From positions 6,200,001 through 6,264,000 of the forward strand of contig NZ_JAZIFX010000001.1 of assembly GCF_036634175.1 (NCBI RefSeq): 64,000 bases of DNA. The letters run 5' to 3'. The stretch is from Streptomyces sp. P9-A2 (GTDB lineage Bacteria; Actinomycetota; Actinomycetes; Streptomycetales; Streptomycetaceae). The notes below the pieces were generated by a model, which made no database searches, had not been told where the DNA came from, and was given only the letters and a program-made list of their open reading frames with translations. The translations under genes were made by a program, and so were the position numbers. Position 1 is the stretch's first letter. Every line of letters begins with the position of its first letter. Of this stretch, positions 25,895 through 37,650 are shown piece after piece.

Positions 25895-26062
25895 ATGGCC
25901 CTCTTCCTCCTGCTGGTCATTGTGGCCATCGTGCTCGGCGTCATCGGAGTGGTGGCGAAGGGTCTGTTTTACCTGCTGGTCATCGGTGTGGTGGTCCTGG
26001 TCGCCGACTTCGTTCTCCTCGGCCTGCGCCTGGGCCGCCGCCGCAGGCGCCTGCCCCGGTGA
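25895..26062 (+). CDS. Small hydrophobic membrane protein
   Basis: 55 residues, ATG at 25895 with GAGGTGA about eight bases upstream, 36 nt after the PRC-barrel gene. Nearly the whole chain is hydrophobic (LFLLLVIVAIVLGVIGVVAK, then LFYLLVIGVVVLVADFVLLG), forming two membrane helices with a basic LRLGRRRRRLPR tail on the cytoplasmic side. Similar unnamed peptides sit near PRC-barrel genes in streptomycetes. A stress-related membrane role is inference only. Confidence 0.75.
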   Translation: MALFLLLVIVAIVLGVIGVVAKGLFYLLVIGVVVLVADFVLLGLRLGRRRRRLPR

Positions 26063-26139
26063 CGCGGTCACCCGGGCAGAGCACCCCGCTTTGCCCGCCC
26101 AAGGGCCGGCCGAAGTGGGCTGCTGGAGCAGTCCTTGAG

Positions 26140-26560
26140 TCATCGTCGAGTGGTCCGCCCGGTCCGTGACGGTGCGGAGGCGTCGGTGAGGTCGGCGCCG
26201 GTGTCGGCGTCCCGCTGGGAGTGGTTGACGCCGTGCCAGTCCAGGCACATGACGGTCGCGTCGTCCTGCAGGTGACCGTGGTTGGCGTCGACGACCGCCG
26301 CGATGAGGGTGCGGGCGGCCTCACGGCGATGCAGCGCGCGGGTGCGGATGATCAGGTCCGACAGATCGAGGCTGTTGGCGTTGCGCTCCAGCATGCCGTC
26401 GGTCAGCATCACCAGCCGGTCGCCCGGCCGCAGGCCCAGCGACTGGACCCGGTAGCTGTGAGGGGCATGGAAGCCGAACGGCATATCGATCTTCGGTTTG
26501 ATCTCCCGCACCTGTCCGTTCCGCATCCGCAGCGGCCAGGGATGCCCGGCCCTGCTGATA
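26140..26560 (-). pseudogene. SpoIIE/RsbU-type serine phosphatase, C-terminal remnant
   Basis: The frame from about 26557 reads ISRAGHPWPLRMRNGQ, then RPGDRLVMLTDGMLERNAN (metal-binding aspartate of PP2C/SpoIIE enzymes) and HLQDDATVMCLDWHG (second metal-binding aspartates). An in-frame TGA sits about 10 codons before AGHPWPL, and no upstream PAS/GAF or first phosphatase half is found. A full domain needs about 200 residues; only the last third remains. An ATG at 26526 could start a 128-residue fragment, but it would lack the N-terminal metal ligands. Such phosphatases normally reactivate anti-anti-sigma factors. Confidence 0.8.
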
Positions 26561-26910
26561 CTTCCTGTTCACGGGTTCTGGGCGGGTGGGACCGACCTGT
26601 TTTCCGGGGTGCAGCAGGTGGACGCGGAGAACCCCGTCTGAGCTGCGGTTTCCAGCGGTTCGGGGGCGATTCGCGGGCCGGCGCCACCCAGCCGCGGTGC
26701 CTTCTTGACGCACGGATGACGCTCGTTTTGAACGGCCGTCAGATGCAGGGAGGCGTGTGCACGAGCGCGGGCGAGCCCAGCTGCGCGGGATCCGTCGATA
26801 CCCATCGATCATGCTGAGGCCCTCACCCGAGCCGCACGTCAGGGCTCGGGGGACGAGCGGAGCCGACTTCAGGAGGAAGTACGACGGCTGTGCGGTGAAA
26901 CCGACCTGCC
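26561..26910. other. Intergenic region with a second TGACGC direct repeat
   Basis: No gene is recognised. TGACGCAC-GGA-TGACGCTC at 26706-26724 has the same octamer, spacing and 11-bp period as the elements at 20155 and 33586. Confidence 0.5.
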
Positions 26911-27072
26911 TCATGCGCTGTTCCGGCTGTTCCACCCCAGCGGCGGGGTGAGTGCCGGGCTGCCCGGTGCGGCCGTGGCGGTGGAGTGAGAGGAAGCAGC
27001 CACGGACGCGGTGACCGTCAGCACGGCGGTCGCCAGGAGGTGGAGCAGTCGTCCGCCTGTTCGTCTGGGCAC
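26911..27072 (-). pseudogene. GH27 alpha-galactosidase, N-terminal remnant
   Basis: A GTG at 27070-27072 with AAAAGGAG eight bases upstream begins PRRTGGRLLHLLATAVLTVTAS, a complete signal peptide ending near STATAAPGSPA. It is followed by LTPPLGWNS, the hallmark start of GH27 catalytic domains (usual form LTPPMGWNSW). After RNSA the frame stops at 26911, about 53 residues in, and no catalytic core is found leftward. A deletion or rearrangement has therefore removed the enzyme but left its promoter, leader and signal peptide, facing the GH43 gene. Confidence 0.82.
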
Positions 27073-27465
27073 CTGGGGCTCCTTTTCCCGGGGATCACCT
27101 GAGAGGGTTCGAAAGTTCGGATGTCGTTCGGAAAATCTGGGTGTCCCGGATGCTAGAGACGTGGCCGACTGTGTCAACACCATCCGGGAAATCGACCCCG
27201 ATCCGGCGCCAAATGATGGTCCAGCCCAGTCATTCGATGGCTCAACCTGCGCCGTTTCGTCCATGAAGCCTTGCGAATGTTTCGAAATTGATGGCGATTC
27301 ATGCGAGAGGTATTGACGCCGTTCACCGGTTCCCTATCATTCGGGTTGCTCGACACTTCGACCTGTGTTCGATATCACGAACACATCAGAGCCGCTCCAC
27401 TTGCACAGCAGGGCATCTCCGGGTCGCGCCCACCGAAACGCCGAGCCGCAAGGAGCACGCCGCAT
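27073..27465. promoter_or_regulatory. Divergent promoter region with CGAA-N-TTCG operators
   Basis: This 393-bp gap between the GH27 relic and the GH43 gene contains CGAAAGTTCG (27110-27119), CGAATGTTTCG (27274-27284) and the overlapping TTTCGAAA (27280-27287). These inverted CGAA/TTCG elements resemble the operators of LacI-type xylan/xyloside regulators such as BxlR. The local base composition is lower in GC than the surroundings. Confidence 0.5.
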
Positions 27466-30896
<3,431 letters not shown>

Positions 30897-30969
30897 CCTT
30901 CCCGATTCACGATGACCGTGATGTGGTGCGGTCCGCCGGCGTGTGGGCGAGCGGTTTACGGCGTGGGCG

Positions 30970-31155
30970 ATTCCGCCTGCTGAACTGGCGGAGTCCAGCT
31001 CGGACCCGGTGGGCCGCGAGGAGATGCGTACCTACCACAGCGTCGCCGTCCCGGCCTCGTCCATCGGCGCGGCCATCTCGTTCGCCATCGACCAGCCCGC
31101 CGAGGTCGACGTCAGCGAGATCATCGTCCGCCCCACGACCGGCCCGTCCGAGCCG
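30970..31155 (+). pseudogene. Short-chain dehydrogenase, C-terminal remnant
   Basis: Only the last 55 or so residues of an SDR remain: TELA-like AELAESSSDP, REEMRTYHSVAVPASSIGAA, ISFAIDQPAEVDVSEIIVRP. The Rossmann fold and YxxxK catalytic motif are absent upstream, where the GH62 gene ends at 30896. After RPTTG the frame continues into unrelated sequence. A deletion has removed most of the gene. Confidence 0.8.
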
Positions 31156-31406
31156 GTCACCTGCCCCGTCCCCACCGCTCATGGGGGACGGGGCGGCGTC
31201 GTCCACCACGTGGCCATACGGACCGGAGACCGGCCGTTCCTCGTCGTCGGGTACGTCCGGCGACGCCGACCCGCACGACAGCCAGGGTCCGGAACCGCTC
31301 GTGCGAGGCATCCCGCCCCTCCGGAGTGAGCCGAGGCGGACCCTGCCGGTGCGCTGGTTGTCGTAGCCTCCTCTGCTCTGAGCCGCAGGGGCGGGCTGTC
31401 GGCCGT

Positions 31407-31496
31407 GCGGAGAGTGCCGTCGGCGCGTTCGGACTCCAGGTCCAGTTCCTCTGCCGTCCCGATCTTCTGCAGGTCCGAGTCGTTCCAGGTGGTCAT
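31407..31496 (-). pseudogene. DUF2255-family protein, N-terminal remnant
   Basis: From the ATG at 31494-31496, MTTWNDSDLQKIGTAEEL and then LESERADGTLR match the opening of DUF2255 proteins (about 120-130 residues when complete), after which similarity is lost abruptly. It lies just before the aldo/keto reductase in the same direction's downstream side. It is another truncated gene of this decayed stretch. Confidence 0.6.
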
Positions 31497-31538
31497 GGTC
31501 CTCACCTTCTGTGTCCTCTGCGCGGAGAGGAGGTGATG

Positions 31539-32423
31539 TCAGGCTTCGGGGATGGCGCGGCCGAAGTCGGCGAGGGTGACGTTCTCCGGCTCGGGACCTC
31601 CGCGGCGGCCGGTCTCCAGGCCGTCGAGGGCCTTCAACTCGTCCGCGGTGAGTTCGAAGTCGAAGACGTCGATGTTCTCGGCGATGCGGTGGCGCTTGGT
31701 CGACTTGGGGATCACCGAGCGGCCGTGCTGGAGGCCCCAACGCAGCAGCACCTGGGCCGGGCTCTTGCCGTGTGCCTCGGCGATGCCGATGACCACCGGA
31801 TCCTGCAGGACGCTCTTGCGGTTCTCGCCGTAGCCCGGGTAGAAGGTGATCCCGCCGATGGGGGACCACGCCTGGTTGAGGATGTGGCGCCGGTCGTCGA
31901 AGTCGAGGACGGCGCGTTGCTGGAAGTAGGGGTGGATCTCCAGCTGGTTGACGGCCGGCACGACGGAGGTGGCGTCGAGCAGCGCGGTCAGGTGATCGAC
32001 CATGAAGTTGCTGACGCCGATGGCGCGGACCTTGCCGTCGGCCAGGAGCTTCTCCAGGGCGCGGTAGGCCGCGAGGGTCTTGTCGAAGTCCGACGGCAGC
32101 GCCTGGTGCAGGATCAGCAGGTCGATCCGGTCGACGCCGAGCTTGGCGGCGCTCTTGTCGAAGCTGTGCAGGGTCTCGTCGTAGCCGTAGTCGCTGATCC
32201 AGACCTTGGTCTCGACGAAGATCTCCTCGCGGGGCACCCCGGAGTCGCGGATGGCCTGGCCGACCTCGCGCTCGTTGCCGTACGCGGCGGCGGTGTCGAT
32301 GTGCCGGTAGCCGAGGTCGAGCGCCGCCGTGACGGCGGTCCGGGTCTCGTTCGGCGGGGTCTGGAAGACGCCGAGCCCGAGGGCGGGCATCTCGACGCCG
32401 TTGTTGAGGGTGAGGGTCTGCAT
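31539..32423 (-). CDS. Aldo/keto reductase (2,5-diketogluconate reductase-like)
   Basis: 294 residues from the ATG at 32421-32423. The catalytic tetrad is complete: aspartate in RHIDTAAAYGNE with its tyrosine, lysine in IFVETKVWISDYG, and histidine in IDLLILHQALP. The NADPH-binding SVIPKSTKRHRIAEN is near the C-terminus. It reduces small carbonyl compounds. Its ATG overlaps the stop of the degenerate MFS gene by a few bases, so it was once the second gene of a transporter-reductase operon. It is intact, while almost all its neighbours are broken. Confidence 0.93.
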   Translation of the reverse strand: MQTLTLNNGVEMPALGLGVFQTPPNETRTAVTAALDLGYRHIDTAAAYGNEREVGQAIRDSGVPREEIFVETKVWISDYGYDETLHSFDKSAAKLGVDRIDLLILHQALPSDFDKTLAAYRALEKLLADGKVRAIGVSNFMVDHLTALLDATSVVPAVNQLEIHPYFQQRAVLDFDDRRHILNQAWSPIGGITFYPGYGENRKSVLQDPVVIGIAEAHGKSPAQVLLRWGLQHGRSVIPKSTKRHRIAENIDVFDFELTADELKALDGLETGRRGGPEPENVTLADFGRAIPEA

Positions 32424-32900
32424 CACAGGGACCTTTCGTTCCGGGTGGCCCGTGCGGGCACGATCAGGGTGAGTACGGTCATGATCGCCAGAGTGAGCAG
32501 GACGGCCGAGCCGGTCAGGGCCGCGCCCGGGCGGGACGCGATGTCGGCGGCCGCATGGCCGGTGGAGACGGCGGTGGCCACAGCGGTCAGGATGCTCAGG
32601 CTCAGCGCTGCCGGCCTGGTGAACGGTGTTGACCGGACCCGAGCCGGCCCCCGCGTCCTCGGGGGCGACGCCGTCGACGCCGTCGACGCCGCTGGAGGCC
32701 GGCGGGGCCGGCGCCGGCCCCTGGCCGGTGCCTGTGAGCACCATCGGCAACGCACTCCCGTCAGGTAGGGCGTGTGCAGGTCGATGCGGCTCAGCCAGGC
32801 CATGCCCATTGTCCAGGATGACCATGAAATAGCTGACGCAGATGATCGCGAGGGTCAGCGTCGAGCGGGCCTGGGCCCCGCGCTGCTCGCGCCGGTCCGG
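32423..32900 (-). pseudogene. MFS (DHA2/EmrB-type) transporter with large internal deletion
   Basis: Reading leftward, STLTLAIICVSYFMVILDN (first transmembrane helix and motif of 14-helix drug exporters) is present at about 32865-32810. Short parts of the middle and end follow in shifted frames (PMVLTGTGQGPA, SSGVDGVAPEDAGAGSG, LSILTAVATAVSTGHAA, LLTLAIMTVLTLIVPA). About 300 residues between helix 1 and the late helices are missing. The stop overlaps the AKR start. Confidence 0.78.
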
Positions 32901-33141
32901 GCGCGTCGGCGGGGACGGCGTGGTGCCCCCTGCGTCACTCGGCACACGGGTGGTGCCCGGACGGCTCGGGTCGGCGACGCGCCCGGCACGGACGTCGCCG
33001 GCCCCGTACCCGTAGGCGGGTGCTGCGCGCACGGTGTTCCTTCGAGTCGGCTGTGAGTTCGGGCCCGGTCCTGAACCGCCAGTTTCTGGCTTCTCCCAGG
33101 TAACCGCACGTCGGCCCACGCGTGGGAGTCACTGCTCTTCC

Positions 33142-33158
33142 AGGTACTGGCAGTACCT
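33142..33158. promoter_or_regulatory. Perfect 8-bp palindrome, candidate operator
   Basis: AGGTACTG (33142-33149) and CAGTACCT (33151-33158) are exact inverted repeats around one base. They lie between the start region of the broken MFS-AKR operon and a strong ribosome site (AAAAGGAGG, about 33218) for a rightward start at 33231. The position fits an operator for a divergently encoded MarR/HxlR-type regulator that is no longer present. Confidence 0.55.
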
Positions 33159-33230
33159 CGCGGGCCCGTTCGGACAGACCTCACGTGAAGATGTCGGCAC
33201 GACACACAGGATGATCAAAAGGAGGTCGCA

Positions 33231-33452
33231 GTGCCCCCGGCTCCGGTATGCGCACCAGCCTGGCGGCTGAGCCGCACCGTCCGTCCCGCGCCGCCCTCCC
33301 CCATCGGCGGCGTCCTGCCCGCCACCGACGCCACCCTCCCGGCAGACGTGCTCGACGCTGTCGATGACATCGTCGCGCCCGGGGTCACAGTCAACCCGGT
33401 CGACAACAGCTACGGCGACTTCGAGCTGCGGGCCGACCAGCGACGACGCTGA
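33231..33452 (+). pseudogene. Aldo/keto reductase C-terminal remnant fused to a foreign start
   Basis: A GTG at 33231 with an excellent AAAAGGAGG site opens 22 residues of unrelated sequence. This runs into PATDATLPADVLDAVDDIVA and PGVTVNPVDNSYGD, the typical final helix and tail of AKR-family proteins. The TIM barrel is missing. A deletion has joined the 5' end of one gene to the 3' end of another. Confidence 0.65.
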
Positions 33453-33585
33453 CGCGCGGTCGGCCCGCCGGGCCACGGCCGCTCGACTCCACACGCCAGG
33501 GCCACCGCGACAGTTCGCCGGCGCGGTGGCCGACCGGGGGCATCGTGCGTGCTGGTGGCGTGTCGGCTGCCATGGGAACCACGTG

Positions 33586-33604
33586 TGACGCTCGTTTGAC
33601 GCTC
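33586..33604. repeat. Third TGACGCTC direct repeat
   Basis: TGACGCTC-GTT-TGACGCTC, identical in octamer and spacing to 20155-20173 and nearly identical to 26706-26724. The flanking region (33453-33714) holds no recognisable gene. Confidence 0.6.
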
Positions 33605-33714
33605 CGAGCGCCGGACAGCTCTGGAGAACCGTGGCAAATGCCCTTTGGCCTGCACATATATGTGACCAGCCTGGCCTTGGTACTTCGCTTCCGGGGATCC
33701 CGTTGTCATCCCCT

Positions 33715-33880
33715 GTGGCGATGCCCATTCCTGGACCGTCAGGAGGTGGGTCGCCGTAAGGCCGGTGTACGGATCCGGCTGGACGAGCAGCGTCGGGTGG
33801 CCACGGGTGGTCCGTTCGGCGGCCCAGGTGTGGCCGGACTCGGAGAAGTCGTCGTCGATCCAGGCGACCGCCGATTCCCC
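33715..33880 (-). pseudogene. HAD-like hydrolase C-terminal fragment
   Basis: Read leftward, one frame gives AVAWIDDDFSESGHTWAAER, then TTRGHPTLLVQPDPYTGLTA and THLLTVQEWAS. This resembles the C-terminal part of HAD-like proteins found in actinomycetes, where WIDDD supplies metal-binding aspartates. No start and no upstream phosphatase part are present. The call rests on recognition of one short block. Confidence 0.5.
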
Positions 33881-34099
33881 CCGCCACGGTTCAACGTGGT
33901 CTCGCTGTCACAGGTAGCCGTTGGGGCGGCTGGTGATGATCTGGGGGGCGGGGAAGAACGAGGTACCGGAGCTCCGGCAGTCCGAGGAGCGGCCCGACGA
34001 CGGTGGTGGTGTCCCTGCGCCGGCCCGTCACCACACGGGGACGACGAGACCGCTGGTCAGGAAGCCGGTGGGCAGGGGGCCACGGGTGACATTGAGCCA

Positions 34100-34310
34100 G
34101 ATGGGCTTCCGGTACCACTTGAGGGAAGGGATCGGGTCATGTCCGTAACCCCGAGCGAAGCCCGCAAAGCTCTCTGAAGTGCCACTTGCCCAGGGCGTGG
34201 TCGAGGCGGATCGATGACGAGCATCGCCTCGTCCGCCTGGTCACGGAGACGGACATCATCGTCCTCGCTGCCCGCTGCCCGCTGCCCGCTGCCCGCTGCC
34301 CGCTGCCGGT
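34100..34310 (+). pseudogene. Txe/YoeB-type toxin remnant, 3' end overrun by a heptanucleotide repeat
   Basis: One frame reads AWSRRIDDEHRLVRLVTETD and then IIVLAAR, matching the C-terminal half of YoeB toxins, which normally end in ARYHY. Shortly upstream, in other frames, REGIGS and KPAKLSE recall the preceding GIGKPEPL block, so a frameshift lies near 34170. After IIVLAAR the codons run straight into a GCTGCCC repeat that replaces the final YHY. No YefM-type antitoxin is visible upstream. Confidence 0.6.
34267..34308. repeat. GCTGCCC heptanucleotide repeat, six units
   Basis: Five perfect GCTGCCC units from 34267 plus a sixth ending in G. A 7-bp unit shifts frame with each copy, so any change in number alters the reading frame of the toxin relic. 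Confidence 0.9.
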
Positions 34311-34570
34311 GGGATGCTGGGACGTCCGCGCGGCGACCCGCACTGCGGCGCCCTGGCGCCGACTCGGCCGAACCTGCGCGCGCACCCAAGTCCGGCGGCC
34401 GCTGTCTGCCAGGCTTGCGGACCTCGAAGAGGGAAGCCGTACGCCCGTCGGGCCCTCGTCGTACCGCCGCCGTACCCCCGTCGTACGACGGGGCCGCTCT
34501 CCGGAAACTCCGGACGGTCCGTTCCCGTCAATTGCGGAACAAGCCCTGCGAGGACGGACGAGGGGCGGCG

Positions 34571-35050
34571 ATGATGACCGGCATGTCGGAAGCTCTCGAG
34601 ATTTTCGCCCTCATCTGCACCGGGCTGTACGCCGGATACATGCTCGCCTTTCTGTCGGGTGTCATGCCCGCTCTGAAAGAGATGGACGACGACGCCTCGT
34701 TCACCCTCGTCATGCGGGCGGTGAACCGAAAGGTCCCCGGACCGCTTTTCCTGCTGCTCTTCCTCGGTTCGCTCGCCTTCCCCGCCGTCTCGTTCTTCGT
34801 GGCGCCGGAGGAGCGCGACGGGAGCGGGTCGATCCTCGTGGGGGTCGCCGCCGTCTGCGCGCTGGTGGGGCACCTGATCACCTCGGGCGGCAACGTCCCC
34901 CTCAACAACGCGCTGGAGTCCTCGCGCAGCCGGGGCGACGAGCGGGCCGCCCGGACGGCTTTCGAGGGACGGTGGAACGCCCTGCACGGCGCGCGGACCC
35001 TGTTCGCCGTCGCCGCCTTCGTCCTCGTGGCCGCGGCCCTCGCCCGCTGA
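34571..35050 (+). CDS. DUF1772 (anthrone-oxygenase-like) membrane protein, copy 1
   Basis: 159 residues from the ATG at 34571, with AGGG six bases upstream; ATGs at 34574 and 34583 are alternatives. Four hydrophobic segments (LICTGLYAGYMLAFLSGVM, LFLLLFLGSLAFPAVSFF, ILVGVAAVCALVGHLI, LFAVAAFVLVAAALA) and the NVPLNNALESSRSR motif, with its GRWNALHGAR partner, identify DUF1772. Relatives include anthrone oxygenases and many unassigned redox helpers. Two further copies lie at 36895 and 60790. The NmrA-like gene follows on the same strand. Confidence 0.85.
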   Translation: MMTGMSEALEIFALICTGLYAGYMLAFLSGVMPALKEMDDDASFTLVMRAVNRKVPGPLFLLLFLGSLAFPAVSFFVAPEERDGSGSILVGVAAVCALVGHLITSGGNVPLNNALESSRSRGDERAARTAFEGRWNALHGARTLFAVAAFVLVAAALAR

Positions 35051-35209
35051 ACCTCCGGCGGGGCGCTCCGGGCCGAACCCCTCCGGTCCTCGAGTGTCCC
35101 GTTCGGGATATGGGGACCTACGTCTTACGCTCGCAGATCGAGACGATGACGTATGAAAGTGAGCGCTGGAGCTATGTAACGTCTGCAACGAAGAGACTTC
35201 AATGAAGCT

Positions 35210-36037
35210 ATGAGCACTCAAGGACAGAACATCGCCCCCATCCTCGTCATCGGCGACACCGGTAAGACCGGACGGCGCGTGGTCGAGCGCCTGCAGGGGC
35301 TCGGCCGCCCGACCCGGGGCGGCTCGCGCAGCAGCGACATCCCCTTCGTCTGGGAGGACGAGAGCACCTGGGAGGCCGCGCTCGACGGGGTCTCCGCCGC
35401 CTACGTGACCTACTATCCGGACCTCGCCTTCCCTGGCGCGAAGGAATCCGTCGGGCGGTTCGCCGCGTTCGCCGTGGAGCGGGGCGTCCGCCGCCTGGTG
35501 CTGCTCTCCGGCCGGGGCGAGGAGGGCGCCGTCGCCAGCGAGGACGCCCTCAAGGCGTCCGGCAACGACTGGACCGTCGTCCGAGCCAACTGGTTCAACC
35601 AGAACTTCAGCGAGAGCTTCTTCCTCGACCCGGTCCGTTCCGGCGAGCTGGCGCTTCCCACTGGCGACGCAGTCGAGCCGTTCGTCGACGCCGACGACAT
35701 CGCCGACGTGGTGGTCGCCGCCCTCACCGACGACCGGCACATCGGCAAGACCTACGAGCTGTCCGGCCCGCGGCTGCTGAGCTTCCACGACGTGGCCCGC
35801 GAACTGTCGGCGGCCACCGGCCGGACCGTCACCTACATCCCGGTCAGCGTCGACGACTACCGCGCGGCGCTGCGCGAGCTGGGCGAGCCGGAGGAGTTCG
35901 CGGACCTCTTCACCCTCATCGTCGACGGCCGCAACGCCAGCCTGGTGCACGGAGTCCGGGAAGCGCTCGGGCGGGAGCCCAGGGACTTCGCGGACTACGC
36001 CAAGGAGGCCGCGGCCACCGGCGTCTGGGACGCCTGA
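35210..36037 (+). CDS. NmrA-like NAD(P)-binding protein
   Basis: 275 residues from the ATG at 35210. GDTGKTGRRVVERL (residue 15) is the NmrA/HSCARG dinucleotide motif, followed by a Rossmann pattern (AAFAVERGVRRLVLLSGRG, WTVVRANWFNQNFSESFF, EPFVDADDIADVVVAALTD). The SDR catalytic tyrosine motif is absent. Such proteins act as redox sensors or atypical reductases on quinone-like substrates. The 160-bp upstream gap is AT-richer than average and probably holds the promoter. A neighbouring AraC regulator (37651) could control it. Confidence 0.88.
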   Translation: MSTQGQNIAPILVIGDTGKTGRRVVERLQGLGRPTRGGSRSSDIPFVWEDESTWEAALDGVSAAYVTYYPDLAFPGAKESVGRFAAFAVERGVRRLVLLSGRGEEGAVASEDALKASGNDWTVVRANWFNQNFSESFFLDPVRSGELALPTGDAVEPFVDADDIADVVVAALTDDRHIGKTYELSGPRLLSFHDVARELSAATGRTVTYIPVSVDDYRAALRELGEPEEFADLFTLIVDGRNASLVHGVREALGREPRDFADYAKEAAATGVWDA

Positions 36038-36173
36038 CGAATCGGTGTCCCGCAGCGGTGGTCCGCCGGACCGGGCTGTCCGGCGGACCACCGCGCCGAC
36101 CGTGGATCGTCACAGACCGACCGAGCCGGGCGCCCCGGCGGCGAGCGCCGGGGCCAGAGGAGAGAGGAACGCG

Positions 36174-36809
36174 ATGGACGGGCTGCTGTGGGGAGACAAG
36201 GGTGTGGACGCACTGCCCCCCCACCTCCGTGGATTCGCGCAGACGCACCTCGCGCTGCGGCGCGACTCCAGGCGACTGGTGGCCGCGGCGCCGCTTCTGA
36301 CGTCCGCCGGTCTTCCCCGGGCCGCTGAGTGGTGGCAGCAGCTCAGGGCCATCGTGGACTGGCATCACCGCACGGAGGACGAGATTCTCTGGCCGGGCCT
36401 GATCGAGCACGTGCCGGAGATCGCCGCCGGTTCACACCGCATGGTGCAGGACCACGTGGCGCTCGACGACTCGATGTTCCGCGTGACCAAGGCGCTGGAG
36501 AGCGGACGCGCCGAGCTGATCGGCGGCCACGTCGACACCTTCGACACCGTCCTCCACCGGCATCTGCACGAGGAGGAGGCGCTGACCTTCCCGGCCTTCG
36601 CCCGCGTACCGGCCGACGTGTTCGCCGCTTTGGAGCGCCGCGTCCTCGCGGCGGCGCCTTTCCGCGTCAAGCGGGTCCTTCCACCGTGGCTGCTGGACGG
36701 ACTCCCGCAGCCGGACAGGCTGATGCCCGGACCGGTGCGCCTGGTCGGGCGCACCCTGCTGGAAGGCGCCTACCGCCGCTCACTCGCCGGAATCCTGGAA
36801 CCCCGGTGA
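36174..36809 (+). CDS. Hemerythrin HHE-domain protein
   Basis: 211 residues from the ATG at 36174, with a GAGAGGA site. The four-helix bundle iron ligands are recognisable: TH in RGFAQTHLALRRD, HH and E in IVDWHHRTEDEILWP, H in MVQDHVALDD, and HxxxE in VLHRHLHEEEALTFP. The C-terminal 60 residues (RVLAAAPFRVKRVLPPWLL) form an extra helical segment. Hemerythrin proteins bind O2 or sense NO/O2 through a di-iron centre. With NmrA and DUF1772 neighbours it suggests a small redox-stress operon. Confidence 0.9.
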   Translation: MDGLLWGDKGVDALPPHLRGFAQTHLALRRDSRRLVAAAPLLTSAGLPRAAEWWQQLRAIVDWHHRTEDEILWPGLIEHVPEIAAGSHRMVQDHVALDDSMFRVTKALESGRAELIGGHVDTFDTVLHRHLHEEEALTFPAFARVPADVFAALERRVLAAAPFRVKRVLPPWLLDGLPQPDRLMPGPVRLVGRTLLEGAYRRSLAGILEPR

Positions 36810-36815
36810 ACGGCC

Positions 36816-36854
36816 GCCGCCGGGGCGGTCGCGGTCGACGACCGCCCCGGCGGC
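36816..36854. terminator. 16-bp hairpin between hemerythrin and DUF1772 genes
   Basis: A perfect inverted repeat (36816-36831 with 36839-36854, seven-base loop) just after the hemerythrin stop. It may end that transcript or reduce read-through into the next gene at 36895. Confidence 0.7.
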
Positions 36855-36894
36855 GCCGCATACCCGCCCCACAGAACCGACCGGAGGAACACCC

Positions 36895-37422
36895 ATGAGC
36901 ACTGCCGCCGCCCGCCACGAGGCCACCTCCAAGGACCCCGTGCTCGTCGCGGCCACCCTCGGCACCGGCCTGATGGCCGGTCTGTACCTCGCGTTCGACG
37001 TCGGTGTGATGCCCGCCCTCGCGCGCCGCGAGGACGAGGGATTCGTCTCCGCGATGCGCCAGGCCAATGACGCCCTGGACGACAACGCCGTCTTCGGGGT
37101 GCTTTTCCTCGGTGTGTTCGTGGCAACCGGCGTGGCCGCTCGCAGACTCGCCCGTGCGGACCGGAGCGACGCCGCCCGGCGGGCCCGGGCCGCCGCGGTG
37201 CTGTACGGCCTCAGCGTCGTGGTGACGATCTGCGCCAACCTGCCTCTGAACCGCCGGCTGCGCACCGCCCCTGGCACGTCGGCCGCAGCCCTGGCCGCTG
37301 TCAGGAAGGCGTACGAGCGCCCTTGGCGTCGGGCCAACGCGGTGCGCACGGCAGCCTGCCTGGGTGCCCTCGCCTTGCTGGGCGACACGGCGAGGCGGGG
37401 GGCGACCTCACGGACGCGGTGA
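36895..37422 (+). CDS. DUF1772 (anthrone-oxygenase-like) membrane protein, copy 2
   Basis: 175 residues from an ATG with GGAGG nine bases upstream. It has the same plan as copy 1: TLGTGLMAGLYLAFDVGVMP, an AVFGVLFLGVFVATGV segment, VLYGLSVVVTICANLPLNRRL with the NLPLN motif, and a PWRRANAVRTAACLGALALL end. Four membrane helices are predicted. Its order and topology match the copy at 60790 more closely than that at 34571 (both have the TGLMAGL-x2-x-D-x-VMP start). Function unknown; redox assistance is a family-level guess. Confidence 0.85.
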   Translation: MSTAAARHEATSKDPVLVAATLGTGLMAGLYLAFDVGVMPALARREDEGFVSAMRQANDALDDNAVFGVLFLGVFVATGVAARRLARADRSDAARRARAAAVLYGLSVVVTICANLPLNRRLRTAPGTSAAALAAVRKAYERPWRRANAVRTAACLGALALLGDTARRGATSRTR

Positions 37423-37650
37423 CGGCCACGACGAACGGACGTGGTGCCGGTACGAGGTGGCAGGAAGCGTTGACAGACTGGACACGGGAACCACCGCGGG
37501 TCCGGAACTCCCCACGGGAGCGTCCGGACCCACGGTCGCGCCTCCTTCCGGGAGCCGCGCCGCCCGGCGGCGCGGCTTCACGGGACGGGCACGGCCGGGG
37601 CCGAGAGCGCCCCGCGAGAAACGACGGCGAGACGGTGCGAGGTGAAGGTT

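Noticed and set aside
34256..36091. 611-residue leftward frame opposite DUF1772 and NmrA genes
   Set aside because: Spans two well-supported sense genes and their gap, has low-complexity composition and no recognisable domain.
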